The notes under the pieces: model-generated
Database searches by the model: none
The model's input: only the letters and a program-made list of their open reading frames with translations
What the model was told of the DNA's origin: nothing
Source: Panorpa germanica
Lineage: Eukaryota > Arthropoda > Insecta > Mecoptera > Panorpidae
DNA length: 64,000 nt
Direction: 5' to 3'
NCBI GenBank assembly: GCA_963678705.1
Contig: OY783211.1
Coordinates: forward strand, 11,794,603-11,858,602
Program-made: the position numbers and the translations under genes
Part shown: piece after piece, positions 34,205-47,936 of the stretch
Layout: each line of letters begins with the position of its first letter
How positions within the stretch are numbered: position 1 is the first letter of the stretch

Positions 34205-36851
34205 GAAGTATAATATTTTACAAAACAATATTAAAATAAATAACATAATTCATAGTGCATAGTAAAATGACGTCACATGGTGTTTTGCATTCGGAAGACC
34301 CGATTCAGTTTTATTGATGATTAAGAATTATCAAGATTTTATTTGAACGAACAAAAAATGTGCATTTCTTGAGTAAATTTCTTCTAAATTATACTAGTAG
34401 TCGAGTCTGAAGTACAAATTACGTTGGTACCATCTTATACTTAGACTTAATGCAAATGTCTATACTCGTATGTATGTACCACACAGTAAACGCTAATGTT
34501 TTTTTAAATGTTTTCGTTAAATATTTTGTAGCTATTATTTTTGCACGAACAGTGGGAACTTTGCCTCCCAAACTTGATTTTGCGTAAATTAGTAATTTAT
34601 TTTTTCATGTGCAAGAGTATATAGTTAAATAAGTGCTCATTATTTATAAATGAAAAAAATATACTATGTTTGTTTCAGAAATAGTTTAGAAAGAAATTGA
34701 TCGGTAAACATGAATGAAAATAATTCTTGTAATTTGTTGACGCTAACTCACGTTGATTTTTATAAACTTTGTTTTTAGATAGTGTCTTTTTGTAAGAGGT
34801 TCTTATAATTCATTATTCATATTTTCATGAATAGTGATAATATTTTTATTTTTAACCTTAATCTAATAATTATTTAAAATACAAACTCTGAGATTAGTAA
34901 TGAAACTGCAAATTTAAAATTTAAAATGACAACCCTGGTTAAGATCATCTTTTTACGTTGACCAATTGTAAAACAAAAAGTTGTAAATCAAAAAGAAAAC
35001 ATAACACTTTTAGAGAATTTAGAAAAGAAACCAAAAACAAACTTGCCTTAAATTAAAACGCTCAAATATCTAAATTTCATAGCTTATTAGCCCCCTCTCT
35101 ACCCTATGAAAAAAATTGGATAATGATTGAAAAAAACCATTTCTTTAAGTCTTATTTTGTTTCTTGATTTTTATTAGCTTCAATTTAGCTGATGTTTTCC
35201 CTTTCCCCTTTGTCACGTCTTGTCACACATTAGGAACCCCGTCGGCTTGAGAACCTAATAGAATAATAGGTCAGTGGTGAAATTGATCGACTAATATTTT
35301 AAGTGGCCTTATAATAATAACCACTTTCACATATTTTAATTCACCGTCATAATTACTATCAGTTCATGAAAAGCGATGTTCTACGTTCTATATCATTATG
35401 AAATATCTTTGTAAAGAGTGTCAAAAGTTTGTATTTATTTATGAAACATTTTTCAAGTTGTTGACGCACTATACGATCCTTCAGTACGCGGCACGCGCAA
35501 GTTGCTTCATGAAGTGCGCTTGTTGCTTCCCAAGTAACTAAACTTGATTTTTATTTATTGTCCGTTTTTTAGGTTTTATTTTTATGCTTATATCTCCAGC
35601 TAAACAAGTAGTTTGGGGCTACTTAAATTAGAGCTCTGCATATGTACATTGAACGATAAGTCAGTGTATACACACACACACACATGTACATCAAAGTTTG
35701 AAGCTATCAAAAATAATTAAACTTTAATATAAAGGTATCTATATTAAATATCAACAAATTTAATATGTTGAGCTGTTGAATTTATTATACTTTACAAATA
35801 AGGCAGCAATCATTTAAAGTTCTTTTGATGGGTAAAGAGGCATCTACTCTATATCGGGGTTCTCTGTTGTTAAAAGATATAAAATGATTTTTTTTTAAAC
35901 GTATCAAAAATTAATTCGTATTCATTTGCCCGTTTTGAAATACAAAACCGTTGATAAAATAAAGTTTTTGAACAGCGGTCGATGTACGGGGTACACTATA
36001 ATTGCTACAAAGTATACATATATATGACAATGTAATTAATTTAATTTTTAAGTTAAGGGGTCTCAATATGTTCATCACACGGTACACTGAACCAAACTCA
36101 CGGGTGCGTCCAGGCAAATATGTTACAAATATCAATCAAATATATTTCAATATAAAATACGCATCGTTTTGATTAAAAAATCTTTAACATTGTAAACCTT
36201 GTTCTAATAAAAAATGATCTGTGATTGGCTTCACTGCTGTTAAGTGTCTGTCAACTCTATCATTAAGAGGATATCTATAAAAATTAGTTTTTAAGTAAAG
36301 AACGTGATACAACAGTTATAAGATAACAGCGCTGGCGGCGGTTGTAGTGTGTTTCGAAGGTTCTTAAAAACAATTAAACGACAGACGAATTTAAGAACAC
36401 TCATGTGTTTTTTGGGCGGGTTTTCTCTATGAATTTATTAGAACCGATTTTTGAAACAACTTTATCTTAAAACACATAAAATGTGTTACCTCCTACTTCT
36501 AAAATATGTCACGAAATAAACATGAAAATGTCCAGATGTAACCGCTTATGTTTGGTATTATTGTTATCAAAAATTTAAGAAATGCAAGTCTGCTGTAACT
36601 GAAATTTCAGCGCAGATACCTAGTTTCATATCTAATCAACAATTTTATTCATTTTAAATTTAAAACTCTAAAGTATTTTTTTTTTAAATTTACAATTTGC
36701 CTTGGTTCTTGAACCTCGGTCCTTTCTGAAATAACTTTGTTCGTGCATAATATTTAAATAGATATTTGCTTACGTTTTTACAAATCCGATAAAGGTCATT
36801 TTATGATTGTAATAGCCAAAAAATACGTTATTTAATATTATATATATATAT
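34205..36851. other. AT-rich intergenic DNA
   Basis: Apart from the repeat relic at 35085-35270 and a short CA run at 35670-35684, nothing recognisable. The 74-codon minus-strand frame at 35911-36135 has no motif and is treated as noise. Confidence 0.4.
35085..35270 (+). repeat. interspersed repeat (GTCACACATT family) relic
   Basis: Contains CCCCTTTGTCACGTCTTGTC followed by ACACATTAGGAACCCCGTCGG, preceded by TTTAAGTCTTATTTTGTTTC. This order matches the copies at 18125 and 44845. It is degraded, with no clear ends. Confidence 0.45.
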
Positions 36852-37195
36852 GTATACTAGCTGTCCCGGCCACGCGTTGCTGTGCCTAACGTAGCGCCAT
36901 CTATTGAATATTTACTCAATCTAGTCAACAGATTTCGATTTACTCAACAGAATATTTACTCAATCTAGTCAACAGATGTCGCCATCATCGTCGCCCGATG
37001 TCATATGTCATATACAGATAATTAATAGACAAATAATTAGCAATAAGATAAATAAATTGAGATGTAAGGTATCCTATCTTTCAAGTTGGGTCAAACTGCA
37101 CACGGTGTACAAATTTCATTAAAATCGGTTAAGTAGTTTAGGAGTCCATAGCGGACAACACAGTGACACGTAATTTATATATATATTAAGATATA
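36852..37195 (+). repeat. dispersed insect repeat (CTAGCTGTCCCGGC type)
   Basis: Begins TACTAGCTGTCCCGGCCACG and includes GCACACGGTGTACAAATTTC, then ATTAAAATCGGTTAAGTAGT, ending with TTTATATATATATTAAGATA. This combination is a commonly seen dispersed repeat in arthropod genomes; I cannot say whether it is a SINE or a LINE 3' end. Inside, a 27-bp word starting AATATTTACTCAATCTAGTC is duplicated at 36907-36933 and 36951-36977. Confidence 0.6.
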
Positions 37196-40100
37196 TAAGC
37201 TCATAAGAAATGACAATATTATCATGTAGTCTGCATCGTAGGCAGAATAACGGTGCTCATAGTTCCTTGCTAATTAAGCTATATTCAGTTTTAGATAATT
37301 CATTCCATGTTTTTGTTATACAATTTAATTACCCCCCGTCGATTTTCCAGAATAAAAATTAACATGTAACATATTCTTTATGTACGGTGAATAACAAACA
37401 ACCAAATAATCAATTCTCAACAAATTTGCTGTCTACAAATAACAAAGACATATTGTCCTGGCATTATTAACGAAATCAATAAGTTACGATTGTTTTTTGT
37501 TGGTTCGATTCGAGTACATGTGCACTAATTGGTGTCCTGTCGTTGACTTGTCCTGTTGTTGCATTTGTTGAGGACTTACTATTAGTTCGAGGTTTTCATG
37601 ATTTCGACATAGGTGGCCATACTATCGGTTACTAAAGATTTTTTCAATCATTTTTTTTATTCGCTATAAACGTAGATAGCTGATTGAAATTGTCTGATAC
37701 GAATGTTGATTAGAATTGAAGAGGTTTTCGTGTATACTCAATTAATTATTCGATATATTATCAGTCCTCGCAAATGGCAGGTTCGTAGAATAGCGTAGAA
37801 ACTGTGGAAGAGAGGGATAACGGGAAGAAAGTGTATGCAGCGATCACTACGATTTTTGTGGAAACTGTATAATTAGTTGTATAAATGTGTTATCATCAGA
37901 ACTTTGAACGAGGTTGCTTCGAAGACAACTCTATCTCAGATAACCGATTGGAAGCCAATTCTAGTTGAAGTTTAAGAAGATCTGTAACGGTCGTGGGTCA
38001 TTTTGTATTTTGAACAATGGTGTTCTAATTTAAGAAACAATATATGGAGCAGTATGTGAAAAAGTACATTGGAGAATAGTAATAAATACGGAAATATATC
38101 GGGAAATTGATATAGTGAAGAAAAGGCTACAAGAAACTAATGGAAGGATATTCGGAGGGTGCAATACTACGAGGAAGACACAGGGTGAAGTGGAAAGAAC
38201 AAGTGGAGGAGGATGTAAAGAGGTTTAGTATGATAAATTGGAAGAGGAAGGAAAGAAGATAATCTTCATGTGTTGTATCACCAAGATGACGATATTGATG
38301 AGTGTTACTAAAGAACCCGTACTTCTTTAGCAATTAAGGAAAGGGAAAATAGATAAAGACCTTGATGTGCTAGCTTATATGTTGACAGAAAAGCAAACCT
38401 CCACTACTGACGATGCAATGCGAACTCCGTCCAAAAAATTGAAGCAAATCCCTAATTGATTGACTGTACAATGTTGTTTTACAAGAAGCCTTGGCTGTGC
38501 TCTCACTCGAAGGATGCGTACTACTTAATTAACTGGGATGGATATATATAGATATAGTCGTAATATGTTATCCGTAGCCAACGAGGTTTTAGCTCACCGT
38601 CAGTTTTAAACTTTCTGGAGTAACCATCAATAAACTCAAAAATTTGTACTTGTAATCGCTAATCACTAATCAGAACTTGAACAAGAATATTTGCTGACTA
38701 TCGGAATCCAGTTATCTTACGGACAAGTATTTTATAACGAAAGTAAGACAACATTTATGCAAAGATATATGTACATGGTACAAGAACTGGGTAATTGAAA
38801 TAAAGTAATGACTGAATTTAAATAAAATAAACAGCGACATAATCTAATTCTTAATCTGAATGTTACGTAGGATTGCGTAATGGTGCAACATCAAGAGTGT
38901 TGACCTGGAGCAAAATCCAAATCTATTTCCTGTGTGGTTTGTGAATTCATTTTATAAAGTAAGTGGATTTGAGGGTTCGTATGGCTTTGAATGTCGCAAA
39001 AGAAAACGAAAATTAAAAACCCAATTTGTAGGTTAATGTCATAACTGTAGTTTACAACTGACTATTGAAAAATAAGCTCTTAAATGTTAAACAATTTTTG
39101 TGTTTTACATGAAGACCTATTGCTTTATATCAATACTTTTCTTTTAGTATTTTAACAGCAACTCCTGGTGAATGTTGGCGGGAACCAGAAGGGGACTGTA
39201 CATACAACGGATCGGTGGCGGCGGCGGCGCGGTTCTTCAATCTTCTACTACAAATCTTATTTTTAATGATACTCGTACCAATATAAAGTCTGCAGCAACA
39301 GAACTACAGCTACTCCAGTCAATTCACACAGAAACAGATACCGATATCGTATGCCCGCCCGTCTCATGTCTGGAATCACTCTGTTAAAACTCGAGCGATT
39401 CAACGGGTGAGAATCTAACCCAAAGAACATATACACAGCGGTTGTCAACCCTATAAAAGTATAAATATACTGATAATTATTATCGCTTTCATAAGTCTTA
39501 AGCGCGAGGAGAATTTTATCACAGATGTTGCAATGATCCTAGCCAGTAAACATATTGGAGTCACTTTGATATCATATTTTGCCATGAAAAAATTCAATTT
39601 AAAATCACTCGTTCAAGGAAAATGTCAGTAATATGAACTACAAATGGCAAAATCACGTCACCTGGCCTCACTACCGTACCAGTATTGAATGAAGTTGCAA
39701 ATAAACCATTAAAGTGTAAAAGAGACAGGTATCTCTTGTTTCTTTTTCTATGATAATCGCATGAAATAAACATGCCATTTTATCTCTACTAAAATAAATA
39801 TTTTCAAATGTAAGAGAGACAACAAATATATCTCCATTTAATAGTATGATGTTGGAAAGAGAAAGAATATTCTTTTGAAAAGATTCTGACAATTTTGTTT
39901 TCATTGGTGACATCTATCTCAAATCTGATTGAAAATGAATTGATTTCTTTACTGGAACTTCGTCTATGTCATTTCACCAAAATGCAGACTAGTTGGTAAG
40001 CTCATAGGAATAGTATATTTTATCATATTTACTAAAGGTGTTATTAAAAGGTGTAGAGTAATTAACAAAATAATTAATTATAGCATACAATACATCAATT

Positions 40101-43100
40101 AATTATTGCACTACTTTGCCAAGCTGTGCGAATTAAATAACAAAAATCTTCAAGATATTTTTTAAATAACTTAAAAACTAGTCGCAGAATAGTGAGCTAT
40201 AGTCCAAATCACGATAGTTCGGCGGTACGAGTATAAATCTATAATACGATAATGAATTTTATATTATTCGTCTCTATATACTTGTTTTAAGTATGAGTCG
40301 CCGTCGAACTCTCGTAATTTGTACTATATTATATGTGTTAGGTCTAATCTGTTTTTATTTCTGCAAAGGCTTCGGCATTTATTACTACATCATGTATTAC
40401 ATTTAAAGGTTGATAACCTCTGGCAAATTAAATATAATATTACAAAGCTAATAAAAAGAAACCACTAACAACAAATGGTACTATTTCATATATCAAGCGG
40501 TCCAGGTATATGTGGCCCCACCGGACTAATCATAATAATATTGATCCAGGTTTGAGATCAAATTGTCCGGGATATAATTAGTGCGATGAAACGATACATC
40601 GATAACGTATTATTTTAGTTTATTAGTTGCCAATGATATTCTAACCTCTATTTAAATAAATATTTTTCTTAAACATTTGTTATTATTGTAACTATCTATT
40701 TATTAATATTATATCAATTCTCATCAGAATTTTTTTGTTTATATTCATATAACTTTTACAGGGAATGTCCAATGAAATATTTTTTTTAACAATAATTATT
40801 GGAGAATGTATTTCCAATGAAGGTATTCAAAAAGTTAAAGGAATTTGTAAATTAAAAATTATTTTATAAAAATATTTTTTCCGTAAATTGGTAGTACTGT
40901 TCTCAATTATGTAAATTTGAGCAAGATCGGTTCACATTTCGTCACCATCTGAATATATAAAACCGTGGAATTACCCTAGGTATGTACGTAAATGTATCCA
41001 TGAATCGAACTAGCTTTCAATAAACATGATACAAATCGACAAGGACAGCCCCACACGAGTTGGGGGCGTTATGGACGCGCGCTCAAAGTTTCTACATCGC
41101 TAGACTTTTATCAATGATAATGTTTATATATCAATAAATAATAAATATTCTAAACGCAATGTGTATTTACTTAGTGGCGTAGGAGTATAAAAAAGGAAAA
41201 CGTTTCGATGTGTGATATTAATAGTTGTGTAAGATAAAATTATTTACTTATCGAGAAATCAAATATGAATTAGAAATACCGCGACTTGACGGGTCTGTCT
41301 ACAATTGTATTACAGCGATTCTAGGTATGGGGTTAAATTTATTGTACGGTTCAATGTGATGTTATCGTATGGTATCGCATTATCCACCATGAATTTAAAA
41401 GAAAACTGTGTTTAACTTCATCTTTTAAACATGCTTCTAAGGACTAAAGCTTTGCACATTTGATAACTTCAAAAAGAAAGGCTATTTAATAAATAAGTGT
41501 CTCTACCAAAAATATAGACAATTTATAAATATGTGTGTAACATAATATTATTGTTATTATTTTATTTTAATGTTTTTGCCATTAGGTACGTTATTCTTTC
41601 GCCTTAAATCATTAAATTACATATCATTGTGGTTAATTACATTTGATTTGTGATCCTTATTCTATCTACCCATTCTCATTATTTTCAAAAATAAAATAAA
41701 AAACAAAACAAATAAATTTAAACTCCTACTGCTTCTCTTTTCCTGCTACTCTCCCTCCTGTTTCTACTCTACCATTCCTTCTCTTTCCTTATCTCCGCCA
41801 TTCACCTCTTCCCGAAACACATAACCTTCTTTTCACTTTTTAATTTTTTCTTACATCAATACTTAATGTATTCCAGCGTTTCTATCTTCCGTGTACATCC
41901 TCTCCTCATTATTTTCACAGTATCTGCTGCTCTCTTCATTTCCCAATCTGAAGTTATACAAGATTAACAAGTTAACATTATATAACATTTGTGTATACTT
42001 TCTTTTGTTAGTTCCAGCATATCAGAAATTATTATTATTACTAAGCAACTATCCCGCTAATCATAGATACATGTTTTTGAGGTTTATTTAATATAAAAAG
42101 TTATCTGGTACATATTCTTTTTAGGTTAATACATATAACGTCAGATTAATAATAATGTAATATGTTCTTTTCGATGTACCACACCGCAAAACATATTTTA
42201 ATAAAGTTATAATCAAATTTACAACATTTATTTTGCAATAGAACAATAATTATAAAGAAGAAGAGTAAGGGTAGCATTTCTTTTTAATAGAAAACATCAT
42301 TAGTATCTCTATAAAAAATATCATTCGCATTATGACTTAATGGTTATGTCCATTGGAAAATGTAATTCAGGTTGTATAACACTTAGGATCGAATGATGAA
42401 ATTTATGAGCTTAATGATGTTTTGAGACAGTTGTCAGTTTTGCCATCACGCAACCAGGCTTAGAATTTTCAGTAAGTGCAAGTGATTAAAATAAACTTGA
42501 TTTTTTGTTAAGGACGTGGTGTTTTAACAACTCTTTTCATCTACCACAAAGTGCCAATGCTTTCGGTTTAATTTTATCAAATTTACTAGCACGGAAGTAT
42601 AGAGAATATTATCTCATTTCTTTTCTCGGGCACTGTAAGAGACTATGTAAGAAGATTCACATGTATTACAAGTTATTTCTGCATACCAAATCGAACTAGA
42701 ACTAGTAGAAAACTAAAAGCAAATATAATAATTCTTTATCAGTAATAATTTCAATAAATTGTAACATTTTACTTGGACCAACATTGGTCGTGTGCTTCTA
42801 ATCAAATCCTTTTAAGTCATATACACGACTATAGATCAATTATTGTAAATAAACATAACTAACACGAAGATAAGTCTGGATGCCGTGGACAAGTTAAGAA
42901 CCAAGGCTTTATTTCATCGTACCTCGTACAGCTGCTCAAATATATCGTCTCTAATAATGCATTTCATTGATTTTATTAAAAATTTAAATTTTATCTGAAA
43001 TTAAGAAGGTTGTTCCTGACTAATAGTAACAACTCATAGCAAACAACTTGTTTAAAAATTGTGATGCAGATAAATTGAATTGAGGGGAAGAAGGGGAAGT

Positions 43101-43800
43101 TGGAAGGAGGAAGATTCATTTAATATACTGGAAGTGTATTACTTGAAAGTATGTTACTCGAAAATGAAGGTATTGAAGTTGGCCCATTTCAATTTTTTAA
43201 ATTTATTTATTACTTTAATAACCCATGTTTTTAAACAAATAAATCCGTTATGCCGGTTTCACACCAGAGAGACAGTTTTGAAAACAGTTTTGTTGTCAAA
43301 AAACACAACAAAATCATGTTTTGTTTTATTTCAAAACAGTTCTGTTTTTCGAAAACAGACTGTTCACACTGAACAGATTGGTTTTGTTTTTAGTATTTTT
43401 CTGTATTTCCCATAAAAATTATAAACATGATAAATAACAACTAACAAGCGCAAATGTTCACAAAAAACAAAACTGCGTGTTCAAACCAAGCAGACTAAAA
43501 AACAACAACAAACGTGTTTTTCTTTGATCGTACTAACTCCAGATGGGAATTGTCTCTTGAGAACTGCCTCTTTGTTGTAAACATATCAGTAGATAAACAC
43601 AGTTAGATGTATTTCAGGTTATTAAGGACTGCAGGGGTTAAAGAAAAAGAAAATATTTCCTGGAAATTCCAGGCAGCGTCCTCTAGATATGACTAAATCG
43701 TGAAAATTGATCACCGTTAAATAAAACAAATTAAGAAAATATAGAAAAGTTTTATAATGGATAACTTCAAAGGTTATCAAACAGTAAACAGACAATAAAT
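37196..43800. other. AT-rich intergenic DNA
   Basis: Apart from the LINE relic at 38044-38270 I support no gene in these roughly 6.6 kb. A CGG/GGC-rich patch at about 39205-39235 lies in a short frame with no motif. The stretch 43260-43400 is unusually rich in AAAACAG and its complement and could fold on itself. Confidence 0.35.
38044..38270 (+). pseudogene. LINE reverse-transcriptase C-terminus relic
   Basis: Around 38144-38262 the + strand reads EGAILRGRHRVKWKEQVEED and then VKRFSMINWKRKERR before a stop. RGR...W...VEED......W is the signature tail of RTE/craniofacial-type endonuclease-reverse transcriptases (RGRPR.RW.D.VE.D......W...A.DR..W). Only this end is recognisable; upstream is degraded. 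The antisense 68-codon frame at the same place is a shadow. Confidence 0.55.
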
Positions 43801-43808
43801 AAATAAGT

Positions 43809-43957
43809 TGCGCATGTGCCTAGTGCCGTGGCTCGCGTCCAATAGCGCCTATAAATAATATCAATATCAAAGTGTATAGTGATAACACTTTACAAAGAGA
43901 TAAGACTCGATACAGCTCGAACTCGTACATCACATTCTGATGGATGCTTCGCTAAGG
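43809..43957 (+). promoter_or_regulatory. candidate promoter with short first exon
   Basis: In order: TGCGCATGTGC at about 43809 (resembles an NRF-1/ewg palindrome), GTCCAATAG at 43837-43845, and TATAAATA at 43850-43857. The sequence then becomes GC-richer and ends in ATGGATGCTTCGCTAAG|GTAAAC (donor GT at about 43957). Each element is individually common, but the order and spacing are those of a TATA promoter with a short leader. No downstream coding exon was found, so the gene, if any, is unknown. Confidence 0.3.
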
Positions 43958-44844
43958 TAAACGTAACTTTGTTTAAATAAGTCAATAAGTATTGACATTT
44001 GATATGTTTTTATAGGTATCTTTACTCTATGTCGTTCTAATAAGGAGTAGGCGGCGCTTCAAGTTGTGGGTGTTCTGCAATTTTCCTGTGTGATTTATTT
44101 TACGTGTAAATTGTGGGAGTCATTCGCGCGTCAGTTATTTGTATTGGTTTGGTTTGATTTGGCACCTCCAATGGCAGATTACCATTGATTTTTTTGAAGG
44201 TTTCATTCTTTGTTACTTTCAGATCTTCATATGTCTTGCTTTGAAAGGCATTGCTTTTAGTATTGGATTTGTTGCAAACCATTTATGAAAAAGTAAAATA
44301 GATTGTGAAATCAATAGCAAATCAAGTTGCTTTGGGTACTTGACATGAAATTTGCTCATTTGTCGCTCCTGTATGATTCATAAAATATTTCCTTATTTAA
44401 TTCAAAAACTAGAAATCCATATACGAGATAGTCATAAAACTTTGGTTACATAATTTCAACTACGTTTCCGTATTCTGCAAATAGAACCAACAAGATTGGA
44501 TTAACACGTACTTTAAATAATTTTGGAGTGTTCCAATTGCGACCTAGTTTTGAGGCTCATCAGCAAGACCAAACTCTGATGCACTCTTATTTTATTTTCT
44601 TAAATACTTTCAAGATGCTAGCAACATTACAGCTCTATAAGGTTTTAGATAAATTTGAATTATATCTAATTACATTATAAATAAAACAGTAATTATTAAA
44701 AGTGATTAGTTTGGACCCTCATATTAAGAATCCATTCTTAATTTTCAAGTGATGACTTTTTGTAAAATTTCAGATTAGGTACATTTTATTTAGCTTATAG
44801 TACTTTATCAAATGTGTAATTTTTTGATGCTCGTCGAATTATTA

Positions 44845-45140
44845 GTCATCCATAAATTACGTTACACATATTTAATGGTCTATTAATACCCTTTCCTCTC
44901 TCCCGTTCTCATTATCATGTTTTGTCACATATTGTGGACTCTCCTCCACACACATTTGAAGATAGATACATTTTTCAGTCTTAATTTGCTTTTGGTCATG
45001 TTTTTTTTCTTTTTCTTGGAAGTCGAATTTTCGATTTTAGTCACAAAATTTATGCATTCCCTTCTCCTCTCCCATGTTATGTTTTGTCACACTTTGTTGA
45101 CCCCTCCTCCTCCCTGTACATGTGACGTAACCAGAAATGA
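44845..45140 (+). repeat. interspersed repeat (GTCACACATT family), fullest copy
   Basis: Starts with CATCCATAAATTACGTTACA and contains two units of the type TCCC..TCTCATTATCATGTTTTGTCACA followed by a C-rich run, at about 44895-44950 and 45060-45120, with a spacer including AAGTCGAATTTTCGATTTTA. It ends near ATGTGACGTAACC. The reverse-complement relation of the two ends suggests a terminal inverted repeat, but the class is unknown. Confidence 0.5.
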
Positions 45141-46084
45141 GGACTCCTTATAATAATAAAAAGTGTGTAATTTGCGTTGCAAGACAATTTATATGACTGT
45201 CGCACTAGTTTGGAATATAAAATGTCAACAAATCTAGTACACTGATGAAAACTGGTGAATATCGCATGTTCAAGTCGCACTGCTTTGAACGACACATTAC
45301 ATTCGTGTAATGTTTACCATTATTCTTAAAATAGTTTTCTGAAGAAGTTTTATGAGATGCGAATGTTAAGAAAGGAACATCTATTTTTCAAAAAACATTT
45401 ACGTAAGCAAAAACATTTACGTAACAGGTAACTATACATAAGGAGTATCTATATAGTAGTTAAAACCGATCCCAGACAGACGTTGCATGGCATGTTGATA
45501 TCTACAAAAGAATATTTTTAATCATCCATCGCTTCAATTCAGCAAAGTTCAATTGCAGTTGATTTACTTAAAACTTGATTTTCTTAGGTTATTGACCTAA
45601 CCACATTTCTATTTTTCTGTTGGAAATTCAACTTATTAAAACATAAATCTATTATAATGATAAAATATATATAAACCATTTGTATTTATAAGAACTAATT
45701 AGAATACTAACCCCCATTCTAAAGAAAGTCTATTCATCTTTATAGAAAGTCTTCTGTATAGGTTCATTCTTACAAACTCATCTTTAAAGAGATCTCGTAC
45801 TCGTATTATACTTGTACAAGTCCAGAGTGTACTGTACGAGTACTTCTCTACAAATTGTAAATGCAGCAAAACTAGTTTAGTTTATTTAATAAATTCCAGT
45901 TTGACAATGAGATGCATTATTGCAACGGCAAACTTATAAACTAGATTCATTCGTAACATAAAAAATATTTTACAAATAATCTGACAATACATGACACACT
46001 CTGGCGGATAAATTGTGAGTTACATTTGAAGCGTTGGGTATTCAAAGTATGCTAGTTGTTTCTTATTATGAGTTTTCCCCATAC

Positions 46085-46215
46085 CGTCTGTGGATACCGT
46101 GTTCAATTTCTTCTTCTCCTGGGTTTCTCTAAAAAACATTTCTTTTAGTCTTATTTTTTCAAAGTCGAATTTTTGATTGAATGTAAATGCCACAAAGTTT
46201 ATGCGTTATCCATAC
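46085..46215 (+). repeat. interspersed repeat (GTCACACATT family) spacer fragment
   Basis: Contains TTTTAGTCTTATTTTTTCAAAG followed by TCGAATTTTTGATTGAATGT and CACAAAGTTTATGCGTTATCC, matching the spacer between the two units of the copy at 44845-45140. The outer units are missing. Confidence 0.45.
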
Positions 46216-46889
46216 TTAAAAGAACAACGGGAAAAATTATCTCTGCAATCAAACAAAAATAATCGTCGACATATACAATAAATAAAATAAAATAAAAATA
46301 ACATTGAATGTAATCTCATGATTAATACATTTGCAATTAATTTAATATACAAAAGTAATTGACCAATATTTTAAATGTTGATTAAAATAACGTCGTTTGT
46401 ATGTGAAAACCAAGACAATGTTTGATAAAAAAGTTAATTCATAAATGGAGCAGTTACCTCGGGTAAATCAACGCGAGTTTATGGCGTTTAAGAATAACGT
46501 GAAGGTTTTTGTAAGATGCGTTTCATGGAATAAACCTCCAAGATATGTCGTTTCCTGGTAAAGAATCTGGTGTTGTATTTATTATATAATACGAGTGAGT
46601 ATAAGCCATTCACTAGTTGGAAATATTATAGGATACAATTAAAAAGGAGTTGTGAAAGTGCTATGAGATTGTAAGATTATTCTGATCAAGGACTTTCTTG
46701 CATTGCAAACGTTTCCTTGCGATTTTGGATTTAAACTTTTTTGAGTAAGATGTAGTCGTATTAGCATACTTTATTATTTTAATGTTTATTAAGATACGAC
46801 TGCATGTAATTCGTATACTTGAATTCATAGTATGCTTCATACGTCTCTTGTCACATAAAAATTCGCAAAAATCTAATTCCAATAACATC

Positions 46890-47062
46890 AAATATCTCAT
46901 TCCCACTCACTGTTTTGAATAGGCAATCCTTGTCACATTCGTGTTTTAATTTGAGTTTATTTAATTTATTTGGTGTACACGCGTTGTTAGTAATATAAAT
47001 TTTGACTATTCGACAGTTGAACAAATTTGATTGTGGAATAATTAAAATTGCTGTTGTTAATA
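46890..47062 (+). repeat. LINE 3' UTR relic, plus strand
   Basis: Matches the minus-strand sequence at 30780-30960: CATTCCCACTCACTGTTTTGA, then TTGTCACATTCGTGTTTTAAT, then GCGTTGTTAGTAATATAAAT and GACTATTCGACAG. The preceding frame (46820-46890) may be the eroded end of ORF2, but I cannot confirm it. Confidence 0.5.
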
Positions 47063-47479
47063 ACAATTAGTATTGGAAATTATTTTTACTTTTTTATTTT
47101 TGACAATCTGACATAGAACTTGTTCAAAAAATGAATTCTATTGCATTGTCACATTTTGGAGGTTATGATATAATATATATTTTTTTAATTTAGTATTTTT
47201 AACTTAGAAACATTGAAGCAAAGAGAGAACACTTGAACATCCAAACAATTTGGCCAGCTGTCTAATGTCCAATAATTCGGTAGTACGCAGACTAAAAAAG
47301 AAAGTACTTCAAGACCTGTTAACCAACTAATTAGAATCTAGGATCTACTGAAATTGAGGGATGAGTCGTTGAGCACATCCCGCGCAAAACTTGATTATTT
47401 TTACATGCCTATCACTGAATGTCCTCTAAACAGGACAGATTGTAATAATCTACAGAAATAAAAAAAGAACAAAGAAAGC

Positions 47480-47625
47480 GTCAATTAAATTCTAAATCAA
47501 AAATGGTGCAGAGAATGACTAAACATGTGCACATTTGCTACACAAGATAAATTAAATACAAAGTTAAAAATTAAATTAAAACAGTGAGTGGGAATGATAC
47601 TTAATGAACTATAAAAATCTGTAAG
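47480..47625 (-). repeat. LINE 3' UTR relic, minus strand
   Basis: Read on the minus strand it gives CATTCCCACTCACTGTTTTAAT, TTTGTATTTAATTTA and TTTAGTCATTCTCTGCACCA, paralleling the 3' UTR of the LINE relic at 30360-30500. It is tail to tail with the relic at 46890-47062. Confidence 0.5.
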
Positions 47626-47639
47626 ATTTTATATTGGTG

Positions 47640-47936
47640 TATAAAAACGAGACGACGGTAAAATATTCGTTCATAGAGAACCTGACGTCCATTCATACAA
47701 TCAGTCGGAGTACAGAGCAGAGCACCTAGTACTGGTTTCCGAAACGAGTTCCAAGTGAAGTTAACCGTTGCAGGAATATCTATCACCAGGACGAGGCAAG
47801 ACAAGACAGGACAGGAGAGCAAACGCAGTCACCAGCAACAAGGAGCAAGGCTGATCGAAGGAGTCAGTAGAACGAATGGAATGCGGGCTGTGGACGCCGA
47901 TAGCCGATTACCGTCGCACTAAACTGCACAGATCAA
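47640..47936 (+). promoter_or_regulatory. candidate core promoter and first exon
   Basis: TATAAAA at 47640-47646 is followed 33 nt later by TTCATAG (possible start near 47673). The next 260 nt are clearly GC-richer than the surroundings and free of A/T runs. An ATG at 47876 with G at +4 opens MECGLWTPIADYRRTKLHRS, and the stretch ends in GATCAA|GTAAGA (donor at 47937). This is consistent with a 5' exon of a plus-strand gene that carries the first 20 codons. No second exon was recognised and the protein start is unfamiliar. A transposon leader is an alternative. Confidence 0.35.

Noticed and set aside
39172-39387. 71-codon frame containing a Gly run
   Set aside because: The Gly run comes from a short GGC repeat; no homology or splice context.
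43080-43415. 111-codon plus-strand frame
   Set aside because: It crosses an AAAACAG-rich self-complementary stretch; amino acid composition follows the simple sequence.
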